Shown piece by piece: positions 1 through 8,970 of a DNA stretch of 64,000 nt (position 1 is the first letter of the stretch; the number at the start of each line of letters is the position of its first letter). The position numbers and the translations under genes are program-made. The stretch is from an uncultured Microbacteriaceae bacterium (GTDB lineage: Bacteria > Actinomycetota > Actinomycetes > Actinomycetales > Microbacteriaceae). The stretch is taken from assembly GCA_903859205.1 (NCBI GenBank), contig CAIOLM010000036.1, forward strand, positions 1 through 64,000, given 5' to 3'. The notes beneath the pieces were generated by a model. It did not search any database and was not told the DNA's origin. It was given only the letters and a program-made list of their open reading frames with translations.

Positions 1-411
1 CGCAATCGTCGGGTATTCGAGCGGGCCGTCTTCGCCGAGAACGTCTGCGCCGACGTGACCCACGAGGTGGTTCACCGCGTACAGCGGCTTTCCCAGTGAA
101 AGCGCCAGAGCCTTGGCGGCACCGACTCCGACCATGAGTGCGCCCGCAAGACCCGGGCCACTTGTCACGGCAACCGCGTCAAGATCTGCGAGCGTGATGC
201 CCGCGCGGGCTACGGCCTCGTGAATCGTCGGCGCCATCGCTTCGAGGTGCGCGCGAGCGGCCACCTCGGGCACGACTCCCCCGTAGCGTGCGTGTTCGTC
301 CATCGAGCTGGCGATCACGTTCGCCAGAAGCTCGCGCCCGCGCACGATTCCGACGCCGGTTTCGTCACAGCTGGTTTCGATGCCCAGGACGAGCGGGTCT
401 ACACGATTCAT
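1..411 (-). CDS. tsaD: tRNA t6A threonylcarbamoyltransferase TsaD (N-terminal part, cut by window edge)
   Basis: Only the first 137 codons lie in the window; the gene continues past the left edge. TsaD transfers threonylcarbamoyl from threonylcarbamoyl-adenylate to A37 of ANN-decoding tRNAs, in the cytoplasm, with TsaB and TsaE. The ATG is at 411-409, 8 bases after the rimI stop. The N-terminus reads [10 protein letters not shown] (residues 8-17), the ASKHA ATP-binding start of the Gcp/TsaD family, followed by GGVVPE near residue 45 and the metal-binding HLVGH motif near residue 115. It is the last visible gene of the minus-strand operon that also holds tsaB and tsaE, so the pathway partners are genetically linked. 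Family assignment is firm. Confidence 0.95.
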   Translation of the reverse strand, partial: MNRVDPLVLGIETSCDETGVGIVRGRELLANVIASSMDEHARYGGVVPEVAARAHLEAMAPTIHEAVARAGITLADLDAVAVTSGPGLAGALMVGVGAAKALALSLGKPLYAVNHLVGHVGADVLGEDGPLEYPTIA

Positions 412-419
412 GGATGCGC

Positions 420-1004
420 TCAACAGGCACCATCCTTGGGCCATTCACCAATGGCTGGAGGGTTGGTCAACTCAGACCCGATGGGGCCAAGTTTGCGTGA
501 ACTCGGGCCGCCGGGCACCGGCTCAAGTTTCATCACCACAGCATCAACGTTGTCGGGCTGGTAATAGCCCTCGCGCACGCCCACCTCAACAAAGCCGAGC
601 GCGCGGTAAAGACCGATGGCAACCGGGTTGTCTGATCTCACCTCGAGAAACAGGCGAGTTGCCCCGCGGCGACCCGCCTCGGCGATGAGGTCGGCCATCA
701 TCACGCGACCGAGCCCGCGCGATCGAACCGTCGGCCTGACGGCAATGGTCTGAATATCGCCCTCGCCAGAGCCAGCACCGCAGAGCAGCCCGGCGTAGCC
801 CACAATTTGACCCGTGGCGACGAGCTCGCCGACGAGGTAGTAGCAGTTGGCATCGAGCATGTCGCGACGCATCGCCTCGGCCGACCACGCCTCGTGTTCA
901 AAGACCGCTCGCTCGATGGTCATGATGCCGCCGAGGTCGTCAGCGTTAGCCAAGCGCACGTTCACGCCGGCAGCCTGGGCAATCACCTCACGCGGTTCGC
1001 TCAT
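420..1004 (-). CDS. rimI: GNAT N-acetyltransferase RimI-like, between tsaB and tsaD
   Basis: Cytoplasmic GNAT-fold protein of the RimI family, expected to acetylate the N-terminal amine of a protein (ribosomal S18 in E. coli; substrate here not known). The acetyl-CoA loop is RSRGLGR (residues 94-100), followed by a typical ALGF strand near 135-138 and a YYQP segment at 147-150 as in RimI. At 194 residues it is longer than the usual ~150: about 13 residues extend the N-terminus and a ~34-residue Pro/Gly-rich tail follows the last family strand (from about residue 161). Its ATG overlaps the tsaB stop (ATGA), implying translational coupling. rimI between tsaB and tsaD is a common actinobacterial arrangement. 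Confidence 0.9.
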   Translation of the reverse strand: MSEPREVIAQAAGVNVRLANADDLGGIMTIERAVFEHEAWSAEAMRRDMLDANCYYLVGELVATGQIVGYAGLLCGAGSGEGDIQTIAVRPTVRSRGLGRVMMADLIAEAGRRGATRLFLEVRSDNPVAIGLYRALGFVEVGVREGYYQPDNVDAVVMKLEPVPGGPSSRKLGPIGSELTNPPAIGEWPKDGAC

Positions 1005-1633
1005 GAGTTCACCCGCTTCGGGGTGCCGGGCATGGTCACATCGGGAGAGCGCAGGTACAGCGGCTCGAACGGTTCAAACGGGATGCCCGCAGCCATCATT
1101 CGCGCGGCGATGATGCCCAGCAGTCCGGCGCTCACCTCCGCTGAGTCCCAGCGGGTGAGATCCACGCCCTCGTGCGCGGTGGGAACCTCGTCAGGTTTGC
1201 TCAGCGCCGGGCCAAAGATTCGGTTCGGCAGGCCGGCATTCGTCCAGCCCTCGTAGATCGACCAGTACAACTCGCGGCGACGGGCATCCGTGACAACGAT
1301 GATCGGCCCCTCAACTTCTTCGAGCGCGTCGAAAGCGATGGCATCGTGACTGACAACGGGTAGCAACGGAATACCCCGGCCTGCGGCAAAGGCGCTTGCC
1401 GCGGCCAGCCCCACGCGCAGCCCCGTGAACGGGCCGGGGCCCACGCCGGCAACGACGGCACTGACATCGGTGGCCGATGCACCCATTTGCTCGAGGCACG
1501 AGGCGATGAGTGTGCCGATGACCTCGGCGTGCTTCATGGTGTCGGCACTCGAGCTTTCGGCGGCCCCGGGAATACCCTCGACACGGGTGAGCGCAACACT
1601 CGACCCAGCAGAGGTGTCAATCGAGAGCAGCAC
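1001..1633 (-). CDS. tsaB: tRNA t6A biosynthesis protein TsaB
   Basis: Non-catalytic ASKHA-fold partner (YeaZ) that dimerises with TsaD in threonylcarbamoyl-adenosine synthesis. The N-terminus carries LLSIDTSAG and the middle holds the GPGPFTGLRVG signature typical of TsaB. The chosen start is GTG at 1633, one base after the tsaE stop (TAA at 1637-1635); a GTG at 1642 overlapping tsaE is an alternative, while the longer open frame up to 1672 runs well into tsaE and precedes the family N-terminus. The stop overlaps the rimI start. Length 210 residues fits the family (about 200-230). Confidence 0.9.
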   Translation of the reverse strand: MLLSIDTSAGSSVALTRVEGIPGAAESSSADTMKHAEVIGTLIASCLEQMGASATDVSAVVAGVGPGPFTGLRVGLAAASAFAAGRGIPLLPVVSHDAIAFDALEEVEGPIIVVTDARRRELYWSIYEGWTNAGLPNRIFGPALSKPDEVPTAHEGVDLTRWDSAEVSAGLLGIIAARMMAAGIPFEPFEPLYLRSPDVTMPGTPKRVNS

Positions 1634-1634
1634 G

Positions 1635-2129
1635 TTACGCACCCGCAATCGCGAACTCAGCCCAGCGGTCACCGTGACCGGTCAGCGTAACCCTGCGCTC
1701 CTCGATGGTTTCATCGGCGTCGAGTTCACCTGCTGACGCGCCTTCGGGACGGGAAATCGTCACATCGAGCCAAGTCTCGGTGATGCCATCGAGCATGCCG
1801 GCGCCCCACTCCACCACCACGACGGAGTGTGCGAAATCAATGTCGAGGTCGTCGAGCTCAACGGCTGAAGATAGGCGATATGCGTCGACGTGAACAAGCG
1901 GAGGGCCATCCACCAGGCTCGGATGCGTGCGGGCCAAAACAAAAGTGGGGCTGGTCACCGGGCCGCGAACCTGCAACCCCTCGCCGATGCCTCGCGTGAG
2001 CGTAGTCTTGCCGGCTCCCAGAGGGCCGGTCAGAACGAGCAGATCGCCAGCTCGCAGCTTTGCACCCAAGCGCTGACCTAGCGCGTGCATGTCTTCTGGC
2101 GTTGCCAACAGTGCGGTTGTGGCGCTCAT
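1635..2129 (-). CDS. tsaE: tRNA t6A biosynthesis ATPase TsaE
   Basis: P-loop ATPase (YjeE) that supports turnover of the TsaBD complex. Walker A is GPLGAGKTTL, near residue 35, followed by the family segment TSPTFVL. The ATG at 2129 lies 4 bases after the alr stop; the open frame reaches a TTG at 2141 that would overlap alr, and I prefer the ATG. The C-terminal ~25 residues run acidic and then into a short basic end. About 164 residues, normal for actinobacterial TsaE (150-170). Co-transcribed with alr, tsaB, rimI and tsaD. Confidence 0.92.
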   Translation of the reverse strand: MSATTALLATPEDMHALGQRLGAKLRAGDLLVLTGPLGAGKTTLTRGIGEGLQVRGPVTSPTFVLARTHPSLVDGPPLVHVDAYRLSSAVELDDLDIDFAHSVVVVEWGAGMLDGITETWLDVTISRPEGASAGELDADETIEERRVTLTGHGDRWAEFAIAGA

Positions 2130-2133
2130 TGCA

Positions 2134-3273
2134 CTACTCAACGAAGACCGGGGTCAGACGACCGCCGATGCCCGTAACAATTTCGTAGGCGATGCTGCCG
2201 CAGGCGCGGGCCCAGTCGGCGGCCGAGGGCTCACCTCGAGCGGGGTCACCGAACAGCACAACCTCATCGCCGAGGGCGAGCGGTGCGTCACCGACATCGA
2301 CGAGGAATTGGTCCATGGCTACGCGTCCGCTGATGCGGTAGCGGTTGCCATTGATTTCGACCGGCGCAGTATCGCTTGCCGAGCGCGGAACGCCCTCGCC
2401 GTATCCGATGGGAACAAGCGCGAGCGTTGATTCTGCGGCGGTGCGATAAACGAAGTCGTAACTCACGCCCGTGCCGGCGGGAACCCGGCGAACAGCCGAG
2501 ACGCGAGCGCGCACGGTCATCACCGGGCGGAGCCCCCATGATTCGTTGGTGCGGTCGTCTTGGGGCGAGAGCCCGTACGCAGCGATTCCGATGCGAACCA
2601 TGTCGTACCGCATCGACGGATTCGTCATGGCCGTCAGCGACGAGGCGAGGTGGCGAATCTCGGGATTAAGACCAGCTTCACGAGCGAGGGCAATTGCTCG
2701 TTCAAACTCGACCTGCTGGGCGTTGTCGTCAGACTCGCTGGTGTTCGACAGGTGCGAGAAGATTCCTTCGACCACAATCTGCCCGGCTGCCTGCAGTTCA
2801 ACCGCGCGAGCGAAAACACTCGGCCACTCGGCGGGTGCAAAACCGTTGCGGCTCAGGCCTGTATCGACCTTGAGGTGCACGCGAGCAGGTGCACTCGAGC
2901 CAGCTCCGGCCAAGGCGACAGCCTCAAGCTTGGCCGCTGAGGTGATACCCAGCGTGATGTCGGCGGCAACCGCCGAGACGAAGTCTTCGGCGGCAGCGTG
3001 CAGCCACGCCAGGATGGGCGCAGTGATTCCCGCAGCCCGAAGTTCGAGCGCCTCGGTGATGTCGGCCACACCGAGCCAGTCGGCCCCGCCCTCGAGGGCA
3101 GCCCGAGCGCAACGCACCATGCCGTGTCCGTAGGCATTGGCCTTCACAACAACCATGGTGTGGGCAACGCCCATCTGCGAGCGCAGGTGCGAGACGTTGG
3201 CTCGCAGAGCTGGCAGGTCGATGACAACCTCGCGGAACGGGCCCACGGGCGGCAGTGTGGTCAACTCACTCAC
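2134..3273 (-). CDS. alr: alanine racemase
   Basis: PLP-dependent enzyme interconverting L- and D-alanine, giving D-Ala for peptidoglycan. PLP lysine is K44 in VVKANAYGHG; the second catalytic base is Y272 in GVSYDF; the C-terminal beta domain carries the RVAMDQ motif (317-322). Length 379 residues is typical. It starts with GTG at 3273, whose last bases overlap the acpS TGA stop (GTGA), so translation is likely coupled to acpS. The position just upstream of tsaE is widespread in actinobacteria. No unusual residue seen. Confidence 0.96.
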   Translation of the reverse strand: MSELTTLPPVGPFREVVIDLPALRANVSHLRSQMGVAHTMVVVKANAYGHGMVRCARAALEGGADWLGVADITEALELRAAGITAPILAWLHAAAEDFVSAVAADITLGITSAAKLEAVALAGAGSSAPARVHLKVDTGLSRNGFAPAEWPSVFARAVELQAAGQIVVEGIFSHLSNTSESDDNAQQVEFERAIALAREAGLNPEIRHLASSLTAMTNPSMRYDMVRIGIAAYGLSPQDDRTNESWGLRPVMTVRARVSAVRRVPAGTGVSYDFVYRTAAESTLALVPIGYGEGVPRSASDTAPVEINGNRYRISGRVAMDQFLVDVGDAPLALGDEVVLFGDPARGEPSAADWARACGSIAYEIVTGIGGRLTPVFVE

Positions 3274-3629
3274 GCGGCACCTCCCTCAGCCACTACGAAG
3301 GCTACTGCCTGTCCGCCGTCGTGCGACAGCGACAGGTGCACGCTGGTGACACCTTTATCGGCGGCAAGCTTGGCCGCTTCACCCGAAAGTTCGATGCTCG
3401 GCGCCTGGCCCTCGGCGGGGGCAACGCTCATGTCGTGCCAGCCCATCGCACCGGATCCGCCCATCGCCTTGATGAAGGCCTCTTTGGCGGCAAAGCGAGC
3501 GGCCAACGAGTGCAACGGAAGACTGCGCTCGACATCGGTAAAGAGACGCCCGGCGAGCGCGGGAGTGCGCTCGAGCGAGGCCTCAAAGCGGGCGACATCC
3601 ACGATGTCGACACCGACTCCGACAATCAT
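3270..3629 (-). CDS. acpS: holo-[acyl-carrier-protein] synthase
   Basis: Transfers 4'-phosphopantetheine from CoA to a serine of acyl carrier protein, activating fatty acid synthesis. Metal/CoA residues are D8 in GVDIVDVARF and E50 in FAAKEAF, both in family-typical context. The 119-residue length fits stand-alone AcpS. The ATG at 3629 is 2 bases from the glmS stop, and its stop overlaps the alr start. CoaA, which commits pantothenate to the CoA used here, is encoded divergently just beyond glmS. Confidence 0.95.
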   Translation of the reverse strand: MIVGVGVDIVDVARFEASLERTPALAGRLFTDVERSLPLHSLAARFAAKEAFIKAMGGSGAMGWHDMSVAPAEGQAPSIELSGEAAKLAADKGVTSVHLSLSHDGGQAVAFVVAEGGAA

Positions 3630-3631
3630 CG

Positions 3632-5482
3632 CTACTCGACCGTCACCGACTTGGCCAAGTTGCGCGGCTGGTCAACGTCGAGGCCCTTGGCGTCGGCGAG
3701 CTCCATCGCAAAAATCTGCAGCGGCACAACGGCCAAGATCGGCTCGAAGAACGGGTCGGCTAGCGGAATACGAATGACCTCGTCGGCGTAGGGAAGAACC
3801 GCGACGTCTCCCTGCTCAGCAATGGCAATCACGCGTGCACCTCGAGCGCGAATCTCTTGGATGTTCGAGACAACCTTCGAGTGAATCTCGGCCGAACCGC
3901 GAGGGCTGGGCACGACAACAAATACCGGTTGGCCGTGATCGATGAGCGCGATGGGGCCGTGCTTGAGCTCACCCGCGGCGAAGCCCTCGGCGTGAATGTA
4001 CGCAAGCTCCTTGAGCTTGAGCGCCCCCTCAAGAGCAATCGGGAAACCTACGTGACGACCGAGGAAAAGCACGGCGGGCGACTCGGTCATCCACTTCGCG
4101 AGCTGACGAATCTCGGGGCCAACCAAGAGGACCTGCTCGATCTTGCCCGGCAGCGACTGCAACTCAGAAATGTTGCGTGCAATCTCTTTCTCAGAGAGAG
4201 TGCCACGAACTTGAGCAAACTGCAGACCCAGCAGATACAGCGCGGTGATCTGCGCAACGAAAGCCTTGGTCGAAGCCACGGCAACCTCTGGGCCGGCGTG
4301 CGTGTAAACAATGGCGTCAGACTCCCGGGGAATGGTCGCTCCCTGAGTGTTGCAAATCGAAACAGTCTTGGCGCCCTTTTCCATGGCGTAACGCACCGCC
4401 ATGAGGGTGTCCATGGTTTCGCCCGACTGACTGATTGAAACGACCAGCGTCTGCGGAGTGATGACCGGGTCGCGGTAACGGAATTCGTGGCTGAGCTGAA
4501 CCTCAACGGGGATGCGCGCCCACTGCTCGATAGCGTAGGCGGCGACCTGGCCGGCGTACGAGGCTGTTCCGCATGCGATCAGGATGATGCGCTGAGTGTT
4601 CTTGATCGTGTCGGCGCCGAGTGTTGCAAGCTCGGGGATGTCGACGGCAGTCTCGGTGACTCGACCACGGACCGTGTTCGCTACTGCGTCGGGATTCTCG
4701 GTGATCTCTTTGGCCATGAACGAAGGCCAGCCACCCTTGTCACTGGCCGAGGCATCCCACTCAATTTCAAAACGCTCAACCTCAACTGCCTTGCCGGCGA
4801 AGTCAGTGACCGTGACGCCCTCGGGAGTAATGGCAACCATCTGGTCTTGGCCAACAGCCGCAGCGTGATGCGTGTACTCGACGAACGCGGCCACGTCAGA
4901 GCCCAGGAAGTTCTCTCCGTCGCCGAAACCGATGACCAGGGGCGAATTGTGACGGGCAGCCAGAATGAGATCAGGTGAATCTTGGTGAATCGCCAGAACA
5001 GTGAACGCACCCTCAAAGCGGTTGACGGCCTGAGCAAACGCGGTGCGAAAGTCACCGGTCTGAGCGACGAGGTGCCCGAGCAGAACGGCACCAACCTCGG
5101 TGTCGGTCTCGCTCAAGAATTCGTGGCCGGCCTCAAGCATCTCCTGCTTGATCTCGGCGAAGTTTTCGATGATGCCGTTGTGAATCATGGCAAGCTTGCC
5201 GCCATCGGCGAGGTGCGGATGCGCGTTCACATCGACCGGAGCGCCGTGCGTTGCCCAACGGGTGTGGCCGATGCCGGTGTGACCCGCGGTGAGCGGGTGC
5301 GCGGTCAGGTGATCGACGAGAACCTGAAGTTTGCCCGACTTCTTAGCCGATTCAAGGGAACCACCGTCGGTGATCACGGCGACGCCAGCGGAGTCATACC
5401 CGCGGTATTCCTGTCGCTTGAGACCGCCCAGAAGCACCTCCATGGTTTGCTTCTGACCGACGTATCCAACAATTCCGCACAT
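3632..5482 (-). CDS. glmS: glutamine-fructose-6-phosphate aminotransferase (isomerizing)
   Basis: Makes glucosamine-6-phosphate from fructose-6-phosphate and glutamine, the first step to UDP-GlcNAc. The start is fixed by the Ntn-hydrolase nucleophile: Met is removed to expose Cys2 of MCGIVGY. An in-frame extension of 22 codons upstream was rejected for that reason. The glutaminase domain (about 1-240, with TRWATHG) is followed by two SIS isomerase domains (ACGTASYAG, SISQSGETMDT) and ends LAKSVTVE, as the family does. 616 residues. A GAGG sequence 5 bases before ATG is a good ribosome site, and TAAACT lies 7 bases before it. It heads the seven-gene operon down to tsaD. GlmM, the next enzyme, is encoded 1 kb away. 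Confidence 0.97.
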   Translation of the reverse strand: MCGIVGYVGQKQTMEVLLGGLKRQEYRGYDSAGVAVITDGGSLESAKKSGKLQVLVDHLTAHPLTAGHTGIGHTRWATHGAPVDVNAHPHLADGGKLAMIHNGIIENFAEIKQEMLEAGHEFLSETDTEVGAVLLGHLVAQTGDFRTAFAQAVNRFEGAFTVLAIHQDSPDLILAARHNSPLVIGFGDGENFLGSDVAAFVEYTHHAAAVGQDQMVAITPEGVTVTDFAGKAVEVERFEIEWDASASDKGGWPSFMAKEITENPDAVANTVRGRVTETAVDIPELATLGADTIKNTQRIILIACGTASYAGQVAAYAIEQWARIPVEVQLSHEFRYRDPVITPQTLVVSISQSGETMDTLMAVRYAMEKGAKTVSICNTQGATIPRESDAIVYTHAGPEVAVASTKAFVAQITALYLLGLQFAQVRGTLSEKEIARNISELQSLPGKIEQVLLVGPEIRQLAKWMTESPAVLFLGRHVGFPIALEGALKLKELAYIHAEGFAAGELKHGPIALIDHGQPVFVVVPSPRGSAEIHSKVVSNIQEIRARGARVIAIAEQGDVAVLPYADEVIRIPLADPFFEPILAVVPLQIFAMELADAKGLDVDQPRNLAKSVTVE

Positions 5483-5523
5483 ATCCTCAAGTTTATGCCA
5501 CCACGGCACGCTCTCCGGTTTGG

Positions 5524-5529
5524 CACAAT
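5524..5529 (+). promoter_or_regulatory. candidate -10 element for leaderless coaA transcription
   Basis: CACAAT lies exactly 6 bases before the coaA GTG, so a transcript would begin at the start codon. No Shine-Dalgarno sequence is needed or clear here. This is the weakest of the leaderless candidates because the first base is C. The glmS-coaA divergent gap is only 53 bases. Confidence 0.4.
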
Positions 5530-5535
5530 GGGTGA

Positions 5536-6480
5536 GTGAGCCCTTCACCCCACACCAGCGCCGGTTCGTCGAGCCCCTTTGTCGAGCTCTCTCGGCGCGA
5601 CTGGGCGGCCCTCGCGCCTGAAACCAGCCCGATGCTCAGCGAAGAAGTGCTCGAGAGCGTGCGCGGTCTCGGCGATCGCCTCGACGCCAGTGAAGTTCTC
5701 GAGGTCTACCAGCCCCTCTCCCGCCTGCTCTCGCTATATGCCGAGGGCACGCGTGCTCTGCACGAGCGCACCAGCTCGTTCTTGCACACCACCGCCCCGC
5801 GCACACCTTTCGTCATCGGTGTCGCCGGCTCGGTCGCCGTGGGCAAGTCGACGGTATCCCGTGTTCTGCAGTCGTTGCTCTCGCGTTGGGAAAACACCCC
5901 GCGCGTAGCCCTCGTCACAACTGACGGGTTTCTGTACCCCAACGCAGAACTCGTGCGGCAGGGCATCCTTGAGCGCAAGGGTTTTCCGGAGTCATACGAC
6001 CGTCGCGCGCTGATGCGCTTCGTGAGTGAGATCAAGAGCGGTGCCCCGGTGGTGCACGCCCCGGTCTACTCGCACCTGAGTTACGACATCGTTCCCGGCG
6101 AGCGAATCGCGGTTGAGCAGCCCGATGTGCTCATCGTCGAGGGGCTCAACGTTCTGCAGCCGTCAACCGGGGGCATGGCCGTGAGTGACCTCTTCGACGC
6201 CAGCATCTACGTGGATGCCCGCACCAAGGACATTGCGCACTGGTACGAGGAACGCTTCCTCGCGTTGCAACGCGGAGCCTTCACCGACCCCGACTCGTAC
6301 TTTCACCGCTACGCCAGCCTGACGGAGCATGAAGCGCGTCAACTCGCGCGCGACATTTGGGCACGAACGAACGAGCCCAACCTCGAGCAGAACATTCGCC
6401 CGACTCGTTCGCGCGCGACGCTCATTCTGCGCAAAGACGCTGACCACTCGGTCGACAGCGTGCTTCTTCGCAAAATCTAA
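5536..6480 (+). CDS. coaA: type I pantothenate kinase
   Basis: Phosphorylates pantothenate with ATP, the first and regulated step of CoA synthesis. The P-loop is GSVAVGKST (residues 98-106) and the remaining blocks ([29 protein letters not shown]) are those of bacterial CoaA. 314 residues, normal length. Start is GTG at 5536; a nearby ATG at 5528 is out of frame. It is the only plus-strand gene in the first 30 kb and is divergent from glmS. Its TAA stop overlaps the stop of the convergent glmM by 3 bases within CTAA. Confidence 0.96.
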   Translation: MSPSPHTSAGSSSPFVELSRRDWAALAPETSPMLSEEVLESVRGLGDRLDASEVLEVYQPLSRLLSLYAEGTRALHERTSSFLHTTAPRTPFVIGVAGSVAVGKSTVSRVLQSLLSRWENTPRVALVTTDGFLYPNAELVRQGILERKGFPESYDRRALMRFVSEIKSGAPVVHAPVYSHLSYDIVPGERIAVEQPDVLIVEGLNVLQPSTGGMAVSDLFDASIYVDARTKDIAHWYEERFLALQRGAFTDPDSYFHRYASLTEHEARQLARDIWARTNEPNLEQNIRPTRSRATLILRKDADHSVDSVLLRKI

Positions 6481-7838
6481 AGCGGCAGCGCGGCCTTCAC
6501 GACATCGGCTAGCTGGTGCGCGAGGCGATCTGCGGTTGCCTGATCGGCGGCCTCAACCATGACTCGCACCATGGGCTCGGTTCCTGAGGGCCGAAGCAGC
6601 ACACGACCAGTATCGGCGAGTTCTACCTCGGCAGCAGAAACAGCATCCGCAATCTGAGCACTCGCAGCCATAGCCTTGTGATTCACACCGCGCACGTTGA
6701 CCAGAATCTGCGGGTAGACCGACATGACCGAGGCCAGCTGCGCCAAAGTCTTTTTCTGACGGGCCATCTCGGCAACGATGTGCAGGCCGGTCAGAATGCC
6801 GTCTCCGGTGGTGGCGTAGTCGGTCATGATGACGTGACCCGACTGTTCGCCCCCGAGCGAATGACCGCCAGCAGCAAGGCCCTCGAGCACGTAGCGGTCG
6901 CCCACACCCGTTGTCTCCACGGTGATTCCGTGCTTTTGCATGGCCTTGTGCAGACCGAGGTTGCTCATCACGGTTGCGACGAGGGTGTTGTTCTTGAGCT
7001 TGCCGCGCTCTTTCATGGCGATGGCAAGAATGGCCATGATCTGGTCACCGTCGACAACGTTGCCCTGGGCATCCACCGCGAGGCAGCGGTCGGCGTCGCC
7101 ATCGTGAGCGATGCCCACGTCTGCGCCAACCTCAAGCACCTTTTTAGCTAAGAGGTCGAGGTGGGTTGAACCCACGCCCTCATTGATGTTGAGCCCGTCA
7201 GGGTCGGCCCCAATGAGCGTGACCTGAGCGCCAGCGTCGGTAAAAACTTCGGGCGAAACAGCAGAGGCGGCCCCGTGCGCACAGTCGAGCACGACATGAA
7301 TGCCGTCAAGGCGGTGTGGCAGGGTGCTCAGCAGGTGCAGAACGTAGCGGTCTTCGGCGTCGGCGAAACGGCGGATGCGCCCCACATCGCCTCCGATAGG
7401 AAGCAGCTTCTCGATTCCGAGGTGCTCCTCGATGCGGTCTTCGACCTCGTCAGGCAGTTTGACGCCACCGACTGCGAAGAACTTGATGCCGTTGTCGGGA
7501 GCCGCATTGTGGGACGCCGAAATCATGACGCCGAAGTCGGCGTGGATGTCGGCGACCAAGAAAGCCGCAGCCGGAGTCGGAATCACTCCTGCGTCGAGAA
7601 CGTCAATACCCGAGCTCGCCAAACCGGCCGAAACCGCTGCCGTGAGAAACTCACCCGAGATGCGAGGATCGCGAGCGACCACGCCAACCGGGCGACGACC
7701 CTCAGCGCGACGCGCATCCGCGTATCGACCTGAAGTCAAAACGACCGCGGCAGACTGAGCGAGGCCCAGAGCGAGGTCGGCCGTGAGTTCACGGTTTGCC
7801 AAGCCCCGGACACCGTCCGTGCCGAATAGGCGAGCCAT
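6477..7838 (-). CDS. glmM: phosphoglucosamine mutase
   Basis: Converts glucosamine-6-phosphate to glucosamine-1-phosphate for UDP-GlcNAc and peptidoglycan. The phosphorylated serine is S109 in ISASHN; a DGDADR metal loop lies in the middle and [11 protein letters not shown] is the C-terminal phosphate-binding loop. 453 residues, standard for GlmM. It lies 21 bases after rpsI and is probably co-transcribed with rplM-rpsI, an arrangement usual in actinobacteria. Convergent with coaA. Confidence 0.96.
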   Translation of the reverse strand: MARLFGTDGVRGLANRELTADLALGLAQSAAVVLTSGRYADARRAEGRRPVGVVARDPRISGEFLTAAVSAGLASSGIDVLDAGVIPTPAAAFLVADIHADFGVMISASHNAAPDNGIKFFAVGGVKLPDEVEDRIEEHLGIEKLLPIGGDVGRIRRFADAEDRYVLHLLSTLPHRLDGIHVVLDCAHGAASAVSPEVFTDAGAQVTLIGADPDGLNINEGVGSTHLDLLAKKVLEVGADVGIAHDGDADRCLAVDAQGNVVDGDQIMAILAIAMKERGKLKNNTLVATVMSNLGLHKAMQKHGITVETTGVGDRYVLEGLAAGGHSLGGEQSGHVIMTDYATTGDGILTGLHIVAEMARQKKTLAQLASVMSVYPQILVNVRGVNHKAMAASAQIADAVSAAEVELADTGRVLLRPSGTEPMVRVMVEAADQATADRLAHQLADVVKAALPL

Positions 7839-7859
7839 AGCTCTAAGAGCCTGCGAAGA

Positions 7860-8348
7860 CTAACGCTTCGAGAACTGCGAAGCCTTACGAGCCTTCTTGA
7901 GACCAGCCTTCTTGCGCTCGATGACGCGAGCGTCACGAGTGAGGAAGCCGGCCTTCTTGAGGGTCGCGCGGTTGCTTTCGCGGTCGATTTCGTTCAGTGC
8001 GCGCGAGATGGCCAAACGCATTGCGCCAGCCTGACCCGAGGGGCCACCACCGGTAATGCGGGCAATGACGTCGTAGCTGCCGCCCAGCTCAAGGACCGTG
8101 AACGGGTCGTTGATCAGCTGCTGGTGAAGCTTGTTGGGGAAGTAGTCAGCGAGCTCGCGCTTGTTGACAACAATCTTGCCCGAGCCGGGAACCAGACGCA
8201 CGCGGGCGATTGCCTGCTTGCGACGACCTACGGCTGCGCCAGGAACGGTGAGGTCCTTGCGAGGAGCCTTAACCACTGCCGAAGCAGGGGTCTCGGTGCT
8301 GTACTCGGTGACGTCGGTGGTCACGTCGAGCTCATCAATGTTTGCCAT
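7860..8348 (-). CDS. rpsI: 30S ribosomal protein S9
   Basis: Small-subunit head protein whose C-terminal tail reaches the P-site tRNA. Here it ends in the typical basic tail finishing SKR. The first ~35 residues form an acidic/Thr-rich extension before the conserved core, which starts around [13 protein letters not shown]; such extensions are normal in Actinobacteria. 162 residues. Follows rplM by 30 bases. Confidence 0.97.
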   Translation of the reverse strand: MANIDELDVTTDVTEYSTETPASAVVKAPRKDLTVPGAAVGRRKQAIARVRLVPGSGKIVVNKRELADYFPNKLHQQLINDPFTVLELGGSYDVIARITGGGPSGQAGAMRLAISRALNEIDRESNRATLKKAGFLTRDARVIERKKAGLKKARKASQFSKR

Positions 8349-8378
8349 GAAATTAATCCTTAGTTCTTAGAGCCGGCG

Positions 8379-8825
8379 CTACTGAGCGACCTGGTCGAGT
8401 TTGAATACCTTGGGCTGCTGTGCAGCGTGGGGGTGCTCAGCACCGCGGTAGACCTTGAGCTTGCGCATCTGGTCGCGACCGAGAGAAGTCTTGGGGAGCA
8501 TGCCGCGAACAGCCTTCTCAATGGCGCGCTCAGGGTTCTTCTCGAGGAGCTCGGCGTAAGTGGTAGCCGTCAGACCACCCGGGTAACCCGAGTGACGGTA
8601 AGCGAGCTTGTTGGCCAGCTTGGCGCCGGTCAGTGCAACCTTCTCAGCATTGATGATGATGACAAAGTCACCCATGTCCATGTGAGGAGTGAAGGTTGCC
8701 TTGTTCTTGCCGCGAAGGATCGTTGCGGTGTGGGTTGCGAGGCGACCGAGAACTACGTCGGTCGCGTCGATGATGACCCATTCGCGCTTTTGATCAGCGG
8801 GCTTGGGCGAAAATGTACGCGTCAC
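8379..8825 (-). CDS. rplM: 50S ribosomal protein L13
   Basis: Early-assembly large-subunit protein. 148 residues with the family blocks [25 protein letters not shown] and the [10 protein letters not shown] end. Start is GTG at 8825 with AAGAAGG upstream as ribosome-binding site. It heads the rplM-rpsI-glmM unit; a promoter candidate is at 8939-8968, giving a leader of about 107 bases. Confidence 0.97.
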   Translation of the reverse strand: MTRTFSPKPADQKREWVIIDATDVVLGRLATHTATILRGKNKATFTPHMDMGDFVIIINAEKVALTGAKLANKLAYRHSGYPGGLTATTYAELLEKNPERAIEKAVRGMLPKTSLGRDQMRKLKVYRGAEHPHAAQQPKVFKLDQVAQ

Positions 8826-8882
8826 AGTATTACTGCCTTCTTTGTCGAAATGAGTGGTTCGTGAATCCCGCTCGGTCGTGAC

Positions 8883-8905
8883 GTTCTTTACCTATTGGCA
8901 AGAAC
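8883..8905 (-). other. short hairpin in the rplM leader
   Basis: Arms GTTCTT (8883-8888) and AAGAAC (8900-8905) with an 11-base loop, inside the rplM leader. Autogenous control of rplM by L13 or S9 is possible but nothing further supports it. Confidence 0.3.
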
Positions 8906-8938
8906 CCCACCGTTGAGGGCTCAGTTTCGGTTACTTCG

Positions 8939-8968
8939 CCTATATGAGGCAGTGGCACCAAGATTCAA
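8939..8968 (-). promoter_or_regulatory. candidate promoter of rplM-rpsI
   Basis: On the minus strand TTGAAT (8968-8963) and TATAGG (8944-8939) are separated by 18 bases, a reasonable vegetative sigma-70 layout. Transcription would begin near 8932. It lies immediately downstream of the truA stop. Confidence 0.5.
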
Positions 8969-8970
8969 GG

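Noticed and set aside
5483-5548. 22-codon N-terminal extension of glmS
   Set aside because: The enzyme needs Cys at position 2 after Met removal; the extension would abolish this.
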